From Paenibacillus xylanexedens (GTDB lineage Bacteria > Bacillota > Bacilli > Paenibacillales > Paenibacillaceae), in the NCBI RefSeq assembly GCF_017874615.1, contig NZ_JAGIKV010000022.1:1-64000 (forward strand): a DNA stretch of 64,000 nucleotides. Direction: 5' to 3'. The position numbers were made by a program, and so were the translations under genes. Each line of letters starts with the position of its first letter. The stretch's first letter is position 1. This document shows positions 25,425 through 33,836 of this stretch, in pieces. The notes under the pieces were generated by a model, which made no database searches, had not been told where the DNA came from, and saw only the letters and a program-made list of their open reading frames with translations.

Positions 25425-28091
25425 TTAACCTTTAAGTTCCTTGATTCGTGCAATCACTTTATCCCGTTTATCGGAATAATCTGCTTGCTTGGCGCGCTCT
25501 TCCTCAATAACTTTGGCAGGAGCTTTGGCAACAAAGCCTTCGTTCGCCAGCTTTTTCTCTACACGGAGAACTTCGCCCTCAAGGTTCTCCAACTCTTTCT
25601 CCAAACGAGCCACTTCCTGCTCGATATCAATAAGACCTGCGAGCGGCAAGTATAGTTCTGCCCCCGTAATGATCGCAGTCATTGCCTTATCCGGTGAACT
25701 TAGATCCAGCCCACTATCGAACTCGGACGTATTACAGAAACGTTTGATGTAATGGCTGTTACGTTCAATGATGCTGGACGTCTCAGCACTGTTTGCTTTG
25801 ACCATCAATTCGATCTTTTTACTCATCGGCACGTTCACTTCTGCACGAATGTTCCGAACCGCACGAATGGTATCCATGAGCAGGTTCATCTCGGCAACAG
25901 CCTCTGGGTTCTCAAGAGCAGTATCGTATACCGGCCAAGATGCCAACGTAATCGTCTCACCTTCATGTGGCAGATGCTGCCAGATCTCTTCAGAGATGTA
26001 TGGCATGAACGGATGAATCAGGCGCATCGTCTGATCCAGTACATAAGCCAGCACGGATTGTGTTTTCTTCTTGGCAATCGGATCTTCTCCGTAGAAGGAC
26101 AGTTTCGCAAACTCAATGTACCAGTCACACAGGTCATCCCAGATAAAGTTATACAGCACACGACCCGTTTCCCCAAATTCATACGCTTCGATTAGACGCG
26201 TAATATCGCGGGAAGTTTCGTTCAGACGGTGCAAAATCCAATAATCCGCTGTACCAAGCTCTCCGCTAATGTCACGTTCTTCATAGGTGAATCCTTCCAG
26301 ATTCATCAATGCAAAGCGCGAAGCATTCCAGATCTTGTTGGCAAAGTTACGAGCCTGCTCCACCCGTTCCCAACGGAAACGCAGATCCTGACCTGGCGTG
26401 CTGCTGGTTGAGATCATGTAACGCATCGCATCTGCGCCGTATTTCTCAATCACATCTAACGGATCTACACCGTTGCCTAATGATTTGGACATTTTGCGTC
26501 CATCTGCGTCACGAACAAGACCATGCATCAGAACATCCTTGAACGGAATCTCATCGGTGAATTCCAATGCAGTGAAGATCATACGTGCAACCCAGAAATA
26601 TATGATGTCATACCCTGTCACAAGTACACTTGTCGGATAATAACGTTGCAGATCTTCCGTATCTTCCGGCCAGCCCAGTGTGGAGAACGGCCATAAGCCG
26701 GAGCTAAACCAAGTATCGAGTACGTCTTCGTCCTGTCTGAGCTTGCGTCCAGCATTCTCTGGCAGCGTCGTCGGATCTTCAGCAGATACGATGATTTCAC
26801 CCGTTTCTTCATCATACCAGGCAGGAATACGATGTCCCCACCACAGTTGACGGGAAATACACCAGTCACGAACGTTCTCGATCCAGTTCAGATAGGTTTT
26901 CTCAAAACGATCTGGAACGAAATTAACCCCTTCGCCGCTCTGTTGTTTCTTAATCGCTCTCTCTGCAAGTGGCTTCATCTCAACGAACCACTGTGTAGAC
27001 AGATACGGCTCAACAACAGCTCCGGTACGCTCACTGTGTCCAACCTGATGCGTGTGATCCTCGATATTGATCAATACGCCCTGTTCTTTCATGTCAGCAA
27101 CAATCTGCTTGCGGCAGTCACTACGATCCAGTCCCTGATACTTGCCAGCCTCAGCATTCATTGTGCCGCTCTCATCCATTACCGTAATTTGAGGCAGATC
27201 ATGACGAAGACCTACTTCAAAGTCATTTGGATCATGCGCAGGCGTGATTTTAACTGCACCACTTCCGAACTCTTTATCCACATAATCATCAGCAATAATT
27301 GGAATTTCGCGTCCGATGATAGGCAGTACAAGTACTTTACCAATCATATCTGCATAACGCTCATCCTTCGGATGAACAGCAACCGCGGTATCACCCAGCA
27401 TCGTTTCAGGACGCGTTGTTGCCACTGTAACGTAGCCACTTCCGTCTTTGAGCGGGTAACGCAGATGGTACAAGTGACCCTGAACCTCTTTATATTCAAC
27501 CTCAATGTCGGACAGAGCTGTCCGGTTCACCGGATCCCAGTTAATGATGCGTTTGCCTCGGTAAATAAGGCCTTTTTCATACAGTTGAACAAATACTTTA
27601 CGAACCGCTTGGGACAGACCTTCATCCAGCGTAAAACGTTCACGTGAGTAATCAAGCGACAATCCCATTTTGCCCCATTGCTGACGAATGGTCGTGGCAT
27701 ATTGATCTTTCCAGTCCCATACTTTCTCCAGAAACTTCTCGCGTCCCAGATCATAACGAGTCAGACCTTCTTCACGCAGCTTCTGCTCCACTTTGGTCTG
27801 GGTAGCAATGCCCGCATGGTCGGAACCCGGAAGCCACAGTGCATCATAACCCTGCATCCGTTTCGTACGGATCAGAATATCCTGGAGTGTAAAATCAAGC
27901 GCATGCCCAATGTGCAGCATCCCGGTCACATTTGGGGGTGGAATTACAATCGTATACGGCTCGGCATCTTTACGTTGACCGGCTTTGAAATATCCACGCT
28001 CCATCCAGGTGGAGTACCATTTGTCCTCTGCCGCCTTAGGATCGTAAGTGGTCGGCATTTCTGTTGCAGCTGATTTTTTTTCCTCAGACAT
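25425..28091 (-). CDS. valS: Valyl-tRNA synthetase
   Basis: This class I aminoacyl-tRNA synthetase charges tRNA-Val and edits threonine. The HIGH motif lies in PPPNVTGMLHIGHALD (H60-H63). The CP1 editing domain covers roughly residues 190-370. KMSKSLGNG lies near residue 531. An anticodon-binding helical domain and a C-terminal coiled coil (about 820-888, LEKELENLEGEVLRVEKK) follow. At 888 aa it is full length. It is expressed behind a T-box leader responding to uncharged tRNA-Val. Confidence 0.98.
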   Translation of the reverse strand: MSEEKKSAATEMPTTYDPKAAEDKWYSTWMERGYFKAGQRKDAEPYTIVIPPPNVTGMLHIGHALDFTLQDILIRTKRMQGYDALWLPGSDHAGIATQTKVEQKLREEGLTRYDLGREKFLEKVWDWKDQYATTIRQQWGKMGLSLDYSRERFTLDEGLSQAVRKVFVQLYEKGLIYRGKRIINWDPVNRTALSDIEVEYKEVQGHLYHLRYPLKDGSGYVTVATTRPETMLGDTAVAVHPKDERYADMIGKVLVLPIIGREIPIIADDYVDKEFGSGAVKITPAHDPNDFEVGLRHDLPQITVMDESGTMNAEAGKYQGLDRSDCRKQIVADMKEQGVLINIEDHTHQVGHSERTGAVVEPYLSTQWFVEMKPLAERAIKKQQSGEGVNFVPDRFEKTYLNWIENVRDWCISRQLWWGHRIPAWYDEETGEIIVSAEDPTTLPENAGRKLRQDEDVLDTWFSSGLWPFSTLGWPEDTEDLQRYYPTSVLVTGYDIIYFWVARMIFTALEFTDEIPFKDVLMHGLVRDADGRKMSKSLGNGVDPLDVIEKYGADAMRYMISTSSTPGQDLRFRWERVEQARNFANKIWNASRFALMNLEGFTYEERDISGELGTADYWILHRLNETSRDITRLIEAYEFGETGRVLYNFIWDDLCDWYIEFAKLSFYGEDPIAKKKTQSVLAYVLDQTMRLIHPFMPYISEEIWQHLPHEGETITLASWPVYDTALENPEAVAEMNLLMDTIRAVRNIRAEVNVPMSKKIELMVKANSAETSSIIERNSHYIKRFCNTSEFDSGLDLSSPDKAMTAIITGAELYLPLAGLIDIEQEVARLEKELENLEGEVLRVEKKLANEGFVAKAPAKVIEEERAKQADYSDKRDKVIARIKELKG

Positions 28092-28119
28092 GTGTCATTC
28101 CTCCGTTACTTCATCATCT

Positions 28120-28445
28120 TCGCCAAAAAAAACAAAAAAAACCTTTCATCCATCAAAGGACGAAAGGTTAGCTTTCGCGGTACCACCTTTGTTTCACGCC
28201 GACAGCAAGATAGACTTCACCCTCTGTACATGACGTGACACTTCAAGCAGATAACGGCTGCTACCGGCCTATCCTACCTCAGAAATAAATGACGATAATC
28301 TCATTCATCCCTTGTATTCAAACAGGCAACTCCCGGGCGACTTCGATCAGTTGGTTCCTGCGGAATCTCACAGCGCTGCAATTCCACTCTCTGAAAGGTC
28401 ATACTGTCTACTACTCCCGTTCCACGTTGTTCTTCAAAAAACCTA
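28120..28445 (-). ncRNA. T-box leader of valS
   Basis: On the minus strand the T-box sequence AAAGGTGGTACCGCG lies at 28176-28190. It is followed by an intrinsic terminator (CCTTTCGTCC ... GGATGAAAGG plus T-run, about 28125-28167) that overlaps the competing antiterminator. Upstream lies a long structured Stem I region. A GTC triplet at 28339-28341 in GATCGAAGTCGCC is a plausible valine specifier codon. Uncharged tRNA-Val should stabilise the antiterminator and allow valS transcription. The T-box and terminator are clear; the specifier position is inferred. Confidence 0.93.
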
Positions 28446-28450
28446 CACAC

Positions 28451-28479
28451 ATCATACCCTGCTCGTGCGCGATAGTCAA
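28451..28479 (-). promoter_or_regulatory. Promoter of the valS T-box transcript
   Basis: On the minus strand there is a -35 TTGACT (28474-28479), a 17-bp spacer and a -10 TATGAT (28451-28456), just upstream of the T-box leader. Confidence 0.8.
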
Positions 28480-28532
28480 CCTGACAACAGCGGAAAAAGA
28501 GCGCTGGAATGCAGGTTTAGGGCGAATCATGC

Positions 28533-28563
28533 AAAAACCCGTAATCCTCAAGGGGATCACGGG
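28533..28563 (-). terminator. Terminator downstream of spoVID
   Basis: On the minus strand CCCGTGATCC and GGATTACGGG form a hairpin, followed by TTTTTG. It lies 25 bp past the spoVID stop and before the valS promoter. Confidence 0.8.
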
Positions 28564-28588
28564 CCGTAACGAAGGCTTTAACTACGGA

Positions 28589-30130
28589 TTAAGGGATGTA
28601 CAATATCTGACCTTCTTCCACAACCTGCTCAGATAATCGGTTATACAACTGAAGTTCCCTCGTGCTCAATTGATATCGATCTGCAATGGCATCCAGTGTA
28701 TCTTCTCGCTGAACAATGCACAGTTTCACTTTGCGGAATGGGGTCTGATCCACGATCGTTCCCAGGAACAGGTTCTTCCATTCCACATCATCAGCTGGAT
28801 ACGTTTCTTCCTGTGCCACACCCGCAGGAACCTCATCGCCTCGCTCCACTTCAGCATCGCGTGCCGCTCTGCCGGAGGATAGCAAGGAAGAGATACCTAC
28901 GCCCTCTTCTTGCCGTGGTGCGGATTCTTTTTTGCTGCCAAAAGCAACCTTCAGCTCCGGCTTGTCTTCCGTCTCAGCCACAGGTTCAGGAACAAATGCT
29001 TCGTTCTGTACGAACTCGTCTACCCCAGTCGCTTCAAAAGACGGTCGGTCTTCCTCAGCGTTGCCTGGTTCGGACGAAGCAAATACACCTTGCCAGTTCT
29101 CCGCCTGTGATTCGCCCGCGACATCGGCAACTGCCTGATTCTCCTGCTGAGGTACAGATCTCGCTGATTCGAAGTGCCATACCTCTGGTGCGTCCGGTAC
29201 ATCTGGTGCTGACACCTGATTAGAGGATTCGGCACTAGGCTCTGAGACTGCTTGATCTGCACTTCTCGAGTTCGCAGGCAATGCATCAACGGAAGGCTCG
29301 GACCAACCCGAAGACTCATCTTCCAGAGGCAGCAATGGTTCCGACTCGGGGTAAGAAGCTAACCGATCTGCGGTCTCAGCCATAAATGACGAGATCGGAG
29401 AAGGTTCGCTGTAATGCTCATGAGATGCCAATTCATCTCCATTCGCTGTCAGAGATGCGGGATCTTCGTTTGCATCAGGTTGTCTGTTTTCGTTAGCGTA
29501 CTCCGCACTTAACTCCTCAGATTGAAGTGGCTCGGCCGATGACGAATCCGCATATTCCTGCAGGTCAGCGAATTCCGGAGCACCATATGCAAGTTCTGCT
29601 GCATTCGCAAGTCTCTCTTCCTCACTCCGCTGGAGCAGGTACTCTTGTGCAAATATGTTGGGGTCGCTGCCTGTCTGTGCTTCTTCATCGGAACGGTTGG
29701 ATTGCTGAGCCTCAGGTGAATGAACAACTGTAAACTCATCTGCTGACCACACTTGTGGCTCTTCAACAGGAAAGCCCTCGATGCCTCGCAGCGACAATAC
29801 GCCTGTAATGTTCAGACTGCGATTGGATAACAGATCCACGTCAAAATTTTCGATCTCGATGGAAATATCCTCAATCGATCTGACCCGGTTCAGCGGCACA
29901 GTGATCTCCACGGGAATGAAATGTTTGAGCTCCTCTGAAGCCTCATTTTCTCCTCTGTACGCACCTGTAAGCAAAAGATGTCCTCTTAATGTGGCATGAT
30001 CATCCTGCCCTATGACTTGAATGCGCGGGTATAGTTCAATCTCCTCCAATTCCTCAATCGCAGGAACTCCCTCAGACAAATGAACGCGCTCATAAATATC
30101 GAACCGCAAACCATAAGGTTGATTCAACAA
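28589..30130 (-). CDS. spoVID: Stage VI sporulation protein D (SpoVID-like), C-terminal LysM
   Basis: SpoVID drives spore encasement by the coat and interacts with SafA. The N-terminal SpoVID domain (about 1-125) contains LRFDIYERVHLSEGVPAIEE and ENFDVDLLSNRSLNITGVL. A long acidic Ser/Glu/Ala-rich low-complexity middle (about 130-440) follows. A C-terminal LysM (about 465-512) has CIVQREDTLDAIADRYQLS. At 513 aa it is near the Bacillus length. The start is the first of two adjacent TTG codons, 9 bp after AAGGAGG. In B. subtilis spoVID also lies between hemL and valS; ysxE, which follows it there, is missing here. Confidence 0.88.
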   Translation of the reverse strand: MLNQPYGLRFDIYERVHLSEGVPAIEELEEIELYPRIQVIGQDDHATLRGHLLLTGAYRGENEASEELKHFIPVEITVPLNRVRSIEDISIEIENFDVDLLSNRSLNITGVLSLRGIEGFPVEEPQVWSADEFTVVHSPEAQQSNRSDEEAQTGSDPNIFAQEYLLQRSEEERLANAAELAYGAPEFADLQEYADSSSAEPLQSEELSAEYANENRQPDANEDPASLTANGDELASHEHYSEPSPISSFMAETADRLASYPESEPLLPLEDESSGWSEPSVDALPANSRSADQAVSEPSAESSNQVSAPDVPDAPEVWHFESARSVPQQENQAVADVAGESQAENWQGVFASSEPGNAEEDRPSFEATGVDEFVQNEAFVPEPVAETEDKPELKVAFGSKKESAPRQEEGVGISSLLSSGRAARDAEVERGDEVPAGVAQEETYPADDVEWKNLFLGTIVDQTPFRKVKLCIVQREDTLDAIADRYQLSTRELQLYNRLSEQVVEEGQILYIP

Positions 30131-30262
30131 AGGTGGCGTCCTCCTTTCGGCATATGTTCACCATGATCCTTCTCATGGGACTGATCCATGGTCCAAATCC
30201 TTCGTTACCCCATCTATATGCCTTGAATGAGGGGAGCATGCCACCTTTTGAAAAACCTTGCT

Positions 30263-30369
30263 ATATAAAGCGAAATAGAGAATGTTGCACCTAGCCACTT
30301 CGATGACAGAATAACCTTCCGATCACTGTTATCCTCGTTCTCGTGTAACTATTAAAGTTCGCTTTATAT
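30263..30369. repeat. Widely spaced inverted repeat (12 bp arms)
   Basis: Perfect arms ATATAAAGCGAA (30263-30274) and TTCGCTTTATAT (30358-30369) are separated by 83 bp in the gap between the pseudouridine synthase and spoVID. They may form the base of an RNA stem or mark a small mobile or structured element. Confidence 0.5.
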
Positions 30370-30375
30370 CATTTA

Positions 30376-31281
30376 TTAATACACCCTTTCACGCTCTGCC
30401 AATTGTGTGAAGTCGGATGGCCAAGGGTCGTTCACTTCAATCATCGCTGCGGTTAAAGGATGACTAAACTTAAGCATCTCTCCGTGAAGCGCCTGCCTAC
30501 CAATGGCATCCGCTCTACCTCCATACAACGCATCACCAATAAGCGGATGTCCCGCGTAACTCAGGTGTACACGAATTTGGTGTGTTCGTCCTGTATCCAG
30601 CTTTAATCGTACAAGGGTTGCTCGTTCCCACACTTCGACGATCTCCACATGAGTAACAGCTTCCTGTCCACCTTCCGAGACACGTCTGCGCTGCTTGTGA
30701 TGTCTATCCTTGCCAATTGGAGCATCAATTTTGTGGAGTTCAAGGGGGATTTGTCCACCTGCAATGGCTACATAATGGCGACCAATCTCTTTGCGACGCA
30801 TCGCTTCATCCAGTTTGGCGAGGGCAAAAGCATTTTTGGCATATAGGACAGGTCCTGTTGTATCCTCATCCAGTCGATGAACATGGCGTACGCTCGCCTG
30901 TATTCCGTTCATTTCATAATAAGAGGCAACCACATGATCCAGCGTGATCGCCTGATCAGCACGGCTTCCATCTGGATGCAGTTTCATGCCTGCCGGTTTG
31001 TGCATAACCAGACAAAAATCATCCTCATACAATACATCCACATCAGCCCAGCGTGGCTCAACATCGATTGGCTGGGACGCAAAAAGGGCCAGCCGAAGCC
31101 GGTCCCCTGCAAGTTGTATTCCTCGGTTTGCTTTCAGCTGACGGAGCAGTTTCTCCGGAAACTGCAGTTCAGACAATAGCCATTGCTCTGCAGCCATCGG
31201 TTTGTCCGAACTGCCTGTTACGGCTTTCCCTGGCATCAGCTCAAGCCATTCCCCGCGGCGTTTCCAACTTTTGATGGTCAT
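30376..31281 (-). CDS. RluA family pseudouridine synthase
   Basis: It isomerises specific uridines in rRNA or tRNA to pseudouridine. The catalytic motif RHVHRLDEDTTGPVLYAK contains the essential Asp (HRLD, about residue 138). RLKLDTGRTHQIRVHLSYAGHPLIGD is split across the usual later motifs. The N-terminal part (about 1-85) may be a degenerate S4-like region. At 301 aa it fits the RluD/YtzG-type subfamily; the exact target cannot be read from sequence. It overlaps the hemL stop by 4 bp (ATGA), so it is coupled to the heme operon, a position not seen in B. subtilis. Confidence 0.9.
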   Translation of the reverse strand: MTIKSWKRRGEWLELMPGKAVTGSSDKPMAAEQWLLSELQFPEKLLRQLKANRGIQLAGDRLRLALFASQPIDVEPRWADVDVLYEDDFCLVMHKPAGMKLHPDGSRADQAITLDHVVASYYEMNGIQASVRHVHRLDEDTTGPVLYAKNAFALAKLDEAMRRKEIGRHYVAIAGGQIPLELHKIDAPIGKDRHHKQRRRVSEGGQEAVTHVEIVEVWERATLVRLKLDTGRTHQIRVHLSYAGHPLIGDALYGGRADAIGRQALHGEMLKFSHPLTAAMIEVNDPWPSDFTQLAERERVY

Positions 31282-32582
31282 AGCGATTGAAGAGCTTTAC
31301 GATTCGCTTCGATCGTATCGTCAATATCCTGCTCCGTGTGCACACCAGAGACAAACATGCCTTCGTATTGCGAAGGCGCAACACTCACACCTTGATCAAT
31401 CATGGCCGCAAAATAACGACGAAATTGATCCAGATTGCTTGCTTTGGCAAGATCATAGTTGGTTACCGGAACGGCACTGAAGAACGGACAAACCATGGAG
31501 CCAACACGGTTAATGGTTACCGCCACACCCGTCTCAGCTGCATTTTTCTCGAATCCGGCTTGCAGACGTGCAGACAATGTCTCCAGACGGTCATAGACCT
31601 CTGGTGTTAACAATTTGAGCGTGGTATATCCTGCTGCCATAGCCAGCGGATTGCCGCTCAATGTACCTGCCTGATAGATCGGTCCCGTAGGAGCAATCTG
31701 TTCCATCAGATCCCGACGACCGCCATAAGCACCAACGGGGAGTCCGCCACCGATAACTTTACCCAGACAAGTCAGGTCAGGTGTAACCCCATACCGTCCC
31801 TGAGCACAGTTCAACCCGACTCGGAAACCGGTCATGACTTCGTCAAAAATAAGCAGGCTGCCATATTGCGTCGTCAAACTGCGCAGGCCTTCAAGGAAAC
31901 CGGAAGCCGGAGGTACAACCCCCATGTTACCTGCCACAGGTTCCACAATAACAGCGGCCAGTTCTTCACCATAACGTTCAAAAGCAAGTCTCACGGACTC
32001 CAGATCGTTATAAGGTACCGTAATTGTATTCACAGCTACACCTTCAGGTACACCTGGACTATCCGGTAGACCCAGTGTTGCAACACCTGAACCCGCCTTG
32101 ATCAGCAAGCTGTCTGCATGTCCATGATATGATCCTTCAAACTTCAGAATTTTACTGCGTCCGGTTACCCCGCGTGCCAGTCGAATGGCACTCATGGTTG
32201 CTTCCGTACCGGAATTAACCATCCGCACGATATCGATAGAAGGTACACGCTCACAGACCAGTTTTGCCATCTCGGTCTCCAGCAAGGTAGGCGCACCAAA
32301 GCTTGTTCCTTTGAGGGCTGTCTCACGCAAAGCTTCTACAACGTCAGGGTGTGCATGTCCCATAATGAGGGGGCCCCACGATCCCACATAGTCAATAAAA
32401 ACATTGCCATCAATATCGTAGATTTTGGACCCTTCGCCGCGTTCTGCATAGATCGGAGTAAGTCCCACCGATTTGAATGCGCGTACAGGGCTGTTCACAC
32501 CCCCGGGTATGTACTGCTTCGCTTCCTCAAACGCGCTGCGTGAGCGCTCATCATTGCGACGATTACCTTGTTGTGCAGTCAT
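31278..32582 (-). CDS. hemL: Glutamate-1-semialdehyde 2,1-aminomutase
   Basis: It converts glutamate-1-semialdehyde to 5-aminolevulinate in the C5 tetrapyrrole pathway. This PLP enzyme has the Schiff-base lysine in TCLGKVIGGGLPVGAYGG (about residue 273). VNSGTEATMSAIRLARG, EGSYHGHADSLLI and LLIFDEVMTGFRV are all conserved. At 434 aa it is standard. It is 26 bp after hemB. Confidence 0.97.
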   Translation of the reverse strand: MTAQQGNRRNDERSRSAFEEAKQYIPGGVNSPVRAFKSVGLTPIYAERGEGSKIYDIDGNVFIDYVGSWGPLIMGHAHPDVVEALRETALKGTSFGAPTLLETEMAKLVCERVPSIDIVRMVNSGTEATMSAIRLARGVTGRSKILKFEGSYHGHADSLLIKAGSGVATLGLPDSPGVPEGVAVNTITVPYNDLESVRLAFERYGEELAAVIVEPVAGNMGVVPPASGFLEGLRSLTTQYGSLLIFDEVMTGFRVGLNCAQGRYGVTPDLTCLGKVIGGGLPVGAYGGRRDLMEQIAPTGPIYQAGTLSGNPLAMAAGYTTLKLLTPEVYDRLETLSARLQAGFEKNAAETGVAVTINRVGSMVCPFFSAVPVTNYDLAKASNLDQFRRYFAAMIDQGVSVAPSQYEGMFVSGVHTEQDIDDTIEANRKALQSL

Positions 32583-32608
32583 GAATATCCTCCTTAATGT
32601 AATTTATT

Positions 32609-33610
32609 TTATTTCTCAGCCAACCAGCGTGAAGCGTCTTTTCCGTAGTAGGTAATGATCATATCTGCACCTGCGCGTTTCATGCTGAGCAGGATTTCCA
32701 TGGCAACTTTTTTCTCATCGATCCAGCCTTGAATCGCCGCCGCCTTCACCATGGCATACTCGCCACTTACATTATAGGCAACAAGCGGAAGATCAAATTG
32801 ATCCTTAATCGTACGCATGACATCAAGATAGGACAGCGAAGGTTTAACCATTAGCATATCTGCTCCTTCGAGCACATCCGTCTCTGCTTCCCGCAAGGCT
32901 TCACGCGCGTTCGCCGGGTCCATCTGATACGACTTGCGGTCCCCGAATTGTGGTGTGGAATCCGCAGCTTCACGGAATGGACCATAGAATGCGGATGCAT
33001 ATTTAACAGAGTAAGACATAATCGGAATATGACTGAATCCATTCTCATCCAGCCCCGCGCGGATCGCTTGTACAAATCCATCCATCATGTTGGATGGTGC
33101 AATAATGTCCGCTCCTGCTTTGGCTTGAGACACTGCCGTTTGCACGAGTAGATCCAGTGATTCATCATTTAATACATCTCCGCAGATGTGGCCGTCAATC
33201 TCCACGGTGTGTACCATACCGCAGTGACCGTGATCCGTGAATTCACACAGACAAGTATCCGCAACAACCAGCAATTCCGGGTACCAGGATTTGATCAATC
33301 TCGTCGCTTCTTGCACAATGCCATCTTCAGCAAAACCAGATGAACCCAGACTGTCCTTAGTCTCCGGAATACCGAACAATAACACGGCTGGAATTCCCAG
33401 CTCCGCAATTTCCGTTACTTCCTCCTGAAGGCGATCCAGCGAGAACCGGAATACGCCAGGCATGGATTTAATTTCGGATTTTACATTTTCTCCATACGTC
33501 ACATAGATCGGTTGAATAAAGTCGTCCACGGTTAGATGGGTCTCTCTGACCATATTGCGAATACCTGTGGATTGGCGTAAACGGCGATGCCGTACAATTG
33601 GAAAACTCAT
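32609..33610 (-). CDS. hemB: Delta-aminolevulinic acid dehydratase (porphobilinogen synthase)
   Basis: It condenses two 5-aminolevulinates to porphobilinogen. The cysteine-rich metal site ADTCLCEFTDHGHCGM is of the zinc type. The two Schiff-base lysines are in SYSVKYASAFYGP (about 202) and DMLMVKPSLSYLD (about 252). The ATG at 33610 (333 aa) is chosen because GGAGG precedes it; the open frame upstream to 33685 has no ribosome site. A 226-bp gap with a long inverted repeat separates it from the cobA/hemD gene. Confidence 0.96.
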   Translation of the reverse strand: MSFPIVRHRRLRQSTGIRNMVRETHLTVDDFIQPIYVTYGENVKSEIKSMPGVFRFSLDRLQEEVTEIAELGIPAVLLFGIPETKDSLGSSGFAEDGIVQEATRLIKSWYPELLVVADTCLCEFTDHGHCGMVHTVEIDGHICGDVLNDESLDLLVQTAVSQAKAGADIIAPSNMMDGFVQAIRAGLDENGFSHIPIMSYSVKYASAFYGPFREAADSTPQFGDRKSYQMDPANAREALREAETDVLEGADMLMVKPSLSYLDVMRTIKDQFDLPLVAYNVSGEYAMVKAAAIQGWIDEKKVAMEILLSMKRAGADMIITYYGKDASRWLAEK

Positions 33611-33712
33611 ACGAGTAAAACCTCCTTGAAAAAAGTTAAATAGAGCAAAAAGGGAAGCGCGCTGGTATCCTATCGAATTCAGCACGCTTCATATGTTAAC
33701 ATGATTACATGG

Positions 33713-33825
33713 ATCAATTTCATAACTCGCTAAAAATGGATTTCGTAACTAAATATAGACAAATTGAACCGTTTTGATCTATATCTAGCCTTGATTGAAG
33801 CAGCTAAAGGTATTATGAAATTGAT
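33713..33825. repeat. Widely spaced inverted repeat (13 bp arms) within the hem operon
   Basis: Perfect arms ATCAATTTCATAA (33713-33725) and TTATGAAATTGAT (33813-33825) enclose 87 bp. Inside is a smaller imperfect hairpin (ATATAGACAAA ... TTTGATCTATAT). It occupies most of the gap between cobA/hemD and hemB and could be a folded mRNA element or a miniature inserted repeat. Confidence 0.55.
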
Positions 33826-33836
33826 TCCCATGTGTA

